A stretch of DNA of 64,000 nt from CAZSRX01 sp964609675 [NCBI: uncultured Bacteroidota bacterium] (GTDB lineage Bacteria > CLD3 > SB21), in contig CAZSRX010000009.1 of the NCBI GenBank assembly GCA_964609675.1, forward strand, positions 1 to 64,000. Direction: 5' to 3'. The first letter of the stretch is position 1, and the number at the start of each line of letters is the position of its first letter. The position numbers and the translations under genes were made by a program. The notes below the pieces were generated by a model. That model did not search any database and was not told the origin of the DNA. It saw nothing but the letters and a program-made list of their open reading frames with translations. Positions 61,347 to 64,000 of the stretch are shown in pieces.

Positions 61347-62090
61347 CTATCGCCGGCTCCGGATAATTTTCTTTACCAGGTGCGGCATATCGGTTATAAT
61401 CCCGTCTACGCCGAGATCCAGCATGCGGTGAATTTCCTTTTCATCATTCACGGTCCATGGAAATACCCGGCATGACTGCCCATGAGCTTTTTCTACAGTC
61501 AGGCTGGTGACGCCTTTATGATTGGGATGCCAGGAATCCACGATAAGCCCGGATGCCAGGCGCTGGTTGAACTTCGGTAAGCGCTTTTCAAATAAAAAAC
61601 CCGTGTGAATGGTCGGATCAACCTTTTGAATTTTTTTAATTACCAGCGGGTTGAAGGAGGATATCACCACGCGATGGCGGAGTCCGTACTTATAGATACA
61701 GCTGATCACGCGCTGTTCAATGCGGCCGCGCATGGGCATTTCACTTTTGATTTCTATGTTGATCAGCAGGTCGGTATGCTTCAGCATCTCCATGACTTCC
61801 GAAAGGGTCGGAATAAACGTCTCCACCATATCATTGCGGATGCGCAACTGCCGGAGTTGATGAAGCGTCTTGGTGCGCACCATGCCGCGCCCTTCCATTG
61901 TAAGACGCTCCAGCCGGATGTCATGAAACACGACCAGTTCCTTGTCCCGGGTGAGCCGTACGTCTAATTCCACGCCGTCGTAACCTTCGTCCACGGCCGC
62001 CTGAAATGCCGGCAGGGAGTTTTCAGGAAGGCCGGAATAGGTAACGCCCCGGTGCGCAATGATCATAACATTTTTCTTTCGCGGAATCAT
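61347..62090 (-). CDS. Glycerophosphodiester phosphodiesterase
   Basis: 247 residues, GDPD TIM barrel: IAHRGVTYSGLPENSLPAFQAAVDEGYDGVELDVRLTRD and VVFHDIRLERL give the catalytic His pair and metal Glu/Asp. No signal peptide, so cytosolic. Its ATG overlaps the stop of bshA (ATGA), so the two are coupled. Confidence 0.93.
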   Translation of the reverse strand: MIPRKKNVMIIAHRGVTYSGLPENSLPAFQAAVDEGYDGVELDVRLTRDKELVVFHDIRLERLTMEGRGMVRTKTLHQLRQLRIRNDMVETFIPTLSEVMEMLKHTDLLINIEIKSEMPMRGRIEQRVISCIYKYGLRHRVVISSFNPLVIKKIQKVDPTIHTGFLFEKRLPKFNQRLASGLIVDSWHPNHKGVTSLTVEKAHGQSCRVFPWTVNDEKEIHRMLDLGVDGIITDMPHLVKKIIRSRR

Positions 62091-63244
62091 CGCAGGGAAC
62101 CCTCCAGCACCTGATGGTAATAATGCTCATACTGGGATACGATTTTATCCGTGGTGAAATGATTGATCACCCGCTGGCGGGCCTGTTCGGAAAGTTTTTT
62201 TCTTAGATCGTCATTTTCAAGAATCTTAATCACATCCTCAGCCATGGCCTCCGTATCGCCAAGATTTTCCAGATAGCCTGTGACGCCCTGGATGTTGACC
62301 TCCGGAAGTCCGCCGACATTGGTAGTAACCACGGGCACGCCCGCGCTCATCGCTTCGAGAGCCGCCAGTCCGAAGCTTTCCGTCTCGCTGGGCAGCAGGA
62401 ACACATCCGCCGTGCACAGAATGTCCGCGACGGCTTCCTGCTTTCCGAGAAAGATCACCTGATCGTCCAGGCGCAGTTCGCGGATGAGCTGACCGACGCT
62501 GTTGCGCTCCGGTCCGTCGCCCACAAGCACCAGGCGGGCGTTTACAGAATCTCGGACCTTCCGGAAAACCTGAATCACGTCCTGCACGCGCTTTACGGGA
62601 CGGAAGTTGCTGATGTGCATGATGATTTTTTCGTTGTTCGGCGCGATGCGTCGCAGAAACCCGGAACAGATTTCATGACGGTTGTCTCGCGGACGGTATT
62701 TCTCCGTATCCACAAAATTATGAAACACCTGAATCGACCGGCTTGGACGGATCTCGGAATAGGTTTTATTGCGAAGATATTTCGATACCGCCGTGGCGCC
62801 GTCGCTTTCGTCAATGCTGAATTTGATGAGGTTGAGAAACGACCGGTCCATGCTGAGCAGGGTGATATCCGTGCCGTGCAGGGTGGTAATAATTTTTAAT
62901 TCCTTCAACCGGTTATTCTTTTTGACAATCTGCCGGGCCAGATAGGCCGCGGGCGCGTGCGGAATGGCGTAATGCACATGCAACAGATCGAGATCCTCGA
63001 ATTCCGCCACTTCAGCCATCCGGGCGGCTAACGCCAGCGCATACGGCGAGTGCTCAAATACCGGATACATCATCGCGTCCACTTCGTGGAAATAGATATG
63101 ATCCGCAAATCGATTAAGCCGAAACGGCACCGCTGACGTAATAAAGTGAACGTCATGGCCCCGTCGCGCCATTTCAATGCCGAGTTCCGTGGCGACCACA
63201 CCACTACCGCCGTAGGTAGGATAACAGGTTATGCCGATTTTCAT
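62087..63244 (-). CDS. bshA: BshA-type glycosyltransferase
   Basis: 385 residues. MKIGITCYPTYGGSGVVATELG, followed by HVHYAIPHAPAAYLAR and TTLHGTDITLL, is the signature of BshA, which makes N-acetylglucosaminyl-malate, the first step of bacillithiol synthesis. The GT4 C-terminal motif is present (SETESFGLAALEAMSAGVPVV). Implies bacillithiol as a low-molecular thiol in this organism, common in FCB bacteria and Firmicutes. bshB and bshC are not in the window. Confidence 0.92.
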   Translation of the reverse strand: MKIGITCYPTYGGSGVVATELGIEMARRGHDVHFITSAVPFRLNRFADHIYFHEVDAMMYPVFEHSPYALALAARMAEVAEFEDLDLLHVHYAIPHAPAAYLARQIVKKNNRLKELKIITTLHGTDITLLSMDRSFLNLIKFSIDESDGATAVSKYLRNKTYSEIRPSRSIQVFHNFVDTEKYRPRDNRHEICSGFLRRIAPNNEKIIMHISNFRPVKRVQDVIQVFRKVRDSVNARLVLVGDGPERNSVGQLIRELRLDDQVIFLGKQEAVADILCTADVFLLPSETESFGLAALEAMSAGVPVVTTNVGGLPEVNIQGVTGYLENLGDTEAMAEDVIKILENDDLRKKLSEQARQRVINHFTTDKIVSQYEHYYHQVLEGSLR

Positions 63245-63783
63245 AGGATTGTTTTGCGGGTTACGTCAGAAGATTTGTCATGGAAACGATTGCTTGGCAT
63301 GGCGCTATTATAAACTTTGGAATAAGACGGCAGGATTAGCGATTTCATAATAATAAATTTAAACGAATCCCTTTTAAATTCAAATGGTTTCTTTGTACCT
63401 ATGGCCAATGCCTCTGAAAGTTCAATTTCGTAATTATAGAAGCTATTGTTCGACATCCGCGATAGAGCGCTTCGTATGGAAATGCCGCGATTATGTCTTT
63501 TACGGACGTTTAATGACAACGATAATAAAAATTTTTACCAGCCCCTTCACCATTAAACTTCTTAATGATTTATACATTTCAAAATGGGCTCACATCGCTA
63601 ATCATAGTTTTATACGACATCGTACGGCCTTGAAGATCCGTGGATGTTATTTTTGTATAAAATATTTCACAATATTCCTTTTTATGCATATATTGGCATG
63701 GTTTGTTTTTCGGAATTCAATTTATCCAAAGCCGGCCGGAACCAGGATAATAAAACGCTAATATATTTAGTAAAGTACCGACA
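63245..63783. other. Intergenic region between bshA and ccoG
   Basis: About 540 AT-rich bases with divergent promoters expected. Open frames in both directions lack protein-like features and ribosome sites. No RNA gene recognised. Confidence 0.5.
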
Positions 63784-64000
63784 ATGACTAATCAAACGCC
63801 CCAACCATCAAATGCATATTCCTATCGCGACCGCCTGGAGATCATCGACGGCAGAGGCAAACGGGTTATGCTGTTCCCGCGACAGCCGAAAGGAAAATAT
63901 TACGCCTGGCGGAATATGGTGGCGCTATTACTGCTCGGATTTTTCTTCGGGATGCCGTTTGTCAGCGCGGGCGGACATCCGCTGTTTCTGCTGAATTTTC
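63784..64000 (+). CDS. ccoG: Cytochrome c oxidase accessory protein CcoG, 5' part
   Basis: 72 residues before the window ends. SYRDRLEIIDGRGKRVMLFP and the following span (MVALLLLGFFFGMPFVS), then GGHPLFLLNF, match the N-terminus of CcoG/RdxA/FixG, a membrane ferredoxin needed to build cbb3-type oxidase. Suggests microaerobic respiration. Confidence 0.88.
   Translation, partial: MTNQTPQPSNAYSYRDRLEIIDGRGKRVMLFPRQPKGKYYAWRNMVALLLLGFFFGMPFVSAGGHPLFLLNF

Noticed and set aside
63241-63761. Open frames on both strands between bshA and ccoG
   Set aside because: Low-complexity translation, no ribosome sites, overlap each other.
1-64000. tRNA or rRNA genes
   Set aside because: None recognised by eye on either strand; a covariance search would be needed to exclude small RNAs.

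Overview
The window looks like a chromosome segment of a Gram-negative bacterium of the FCB group (Calditrichota, KSB1, Ignavibacteria or a similar lineage; this placement is inference). The reasons are a secreted subtilisin-like protease with FN3 and Hydin-like tail domains, a beta-propeller/Y_Y_Y sensor kinase, a DPP IV-type S9 peptidase, a fragment of a FlgD-like C-terminal sorting domain, a BshA-type bacillithiol glycosyltransferase, and a start of ccoG. A 34.9-kb Mu-like transposable prophage sits in the middle.

Left host flank (1-18.2 kb): a truncated S8 protease; an apparent operon of a multi-PAS hybrid histidine kinase and cysteine desulfurase; PPK2; the S9 peptidase; a damaged IS5-family element (11524-12915) with a transposase stopped by one in-frame amber codon, a small passenger gene, no visible target duplication and a truncated neighbour gene; a deoxyhypusine-synthase-like protein; a propeller sensor kinase; and two gene fragments.

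Prophage (about 18233-53105): it interrupts a membrane pseudokinase/beta-propeller gene, whose N-terminal part lies at 53106-54686 and C-terminal part at 17859-18232, both on the minus strand. Both junctions carry AAATATTAA, and five copies of a TTTGAGAAT motif point inward from the two ends, as transposase-binding sites should. Layout: leftward S24-type repressor, operator/promoter region, rightward Ner-like protein and DDE transposase, then about 25 small early genes, including several Cys-rich zinc-ribbon-like proteins, SSB, an HNH protein and a membrane-anchored HTH protein. No MuB-like ATPase is visible. Next come gpF, an exported small protein, a leftward packaging block (gpG, portal, large terminase, small terminase), and a divergent rightward late operon: gp36, gp37, ClpP-like protease/scaffold, decoration, capsid, spanins with an embedded lipoprotein, holin-like, transglycosylase, long fibre, tail-tube-like paralogues, tail chaperone with a -1 frameshift, tape measure and distal tail proteins. 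No sheath gene was recognised, so a non-contractile tail is likely.

The most unusual pattern is a set of short stem-loops at almost every late gene junction. Ten belong to one sequence family (GATGGMATCC arms) with paired, compensating arm changes; one lies fully inside a coding region and another forms the end of one.

Right host flank (53.1-64 kb): the interrupted pseudokinase, then a rightward run of radical SAM protein, EnvC-like factor, LPG-synthase-type membrane protein, universal stress protein, MobA-like nucleotidyltransferase and aldehyde dehydrogenase; a leftward bshA/glycerophosphodiesterase pair; and the start of ccoG at the edge.
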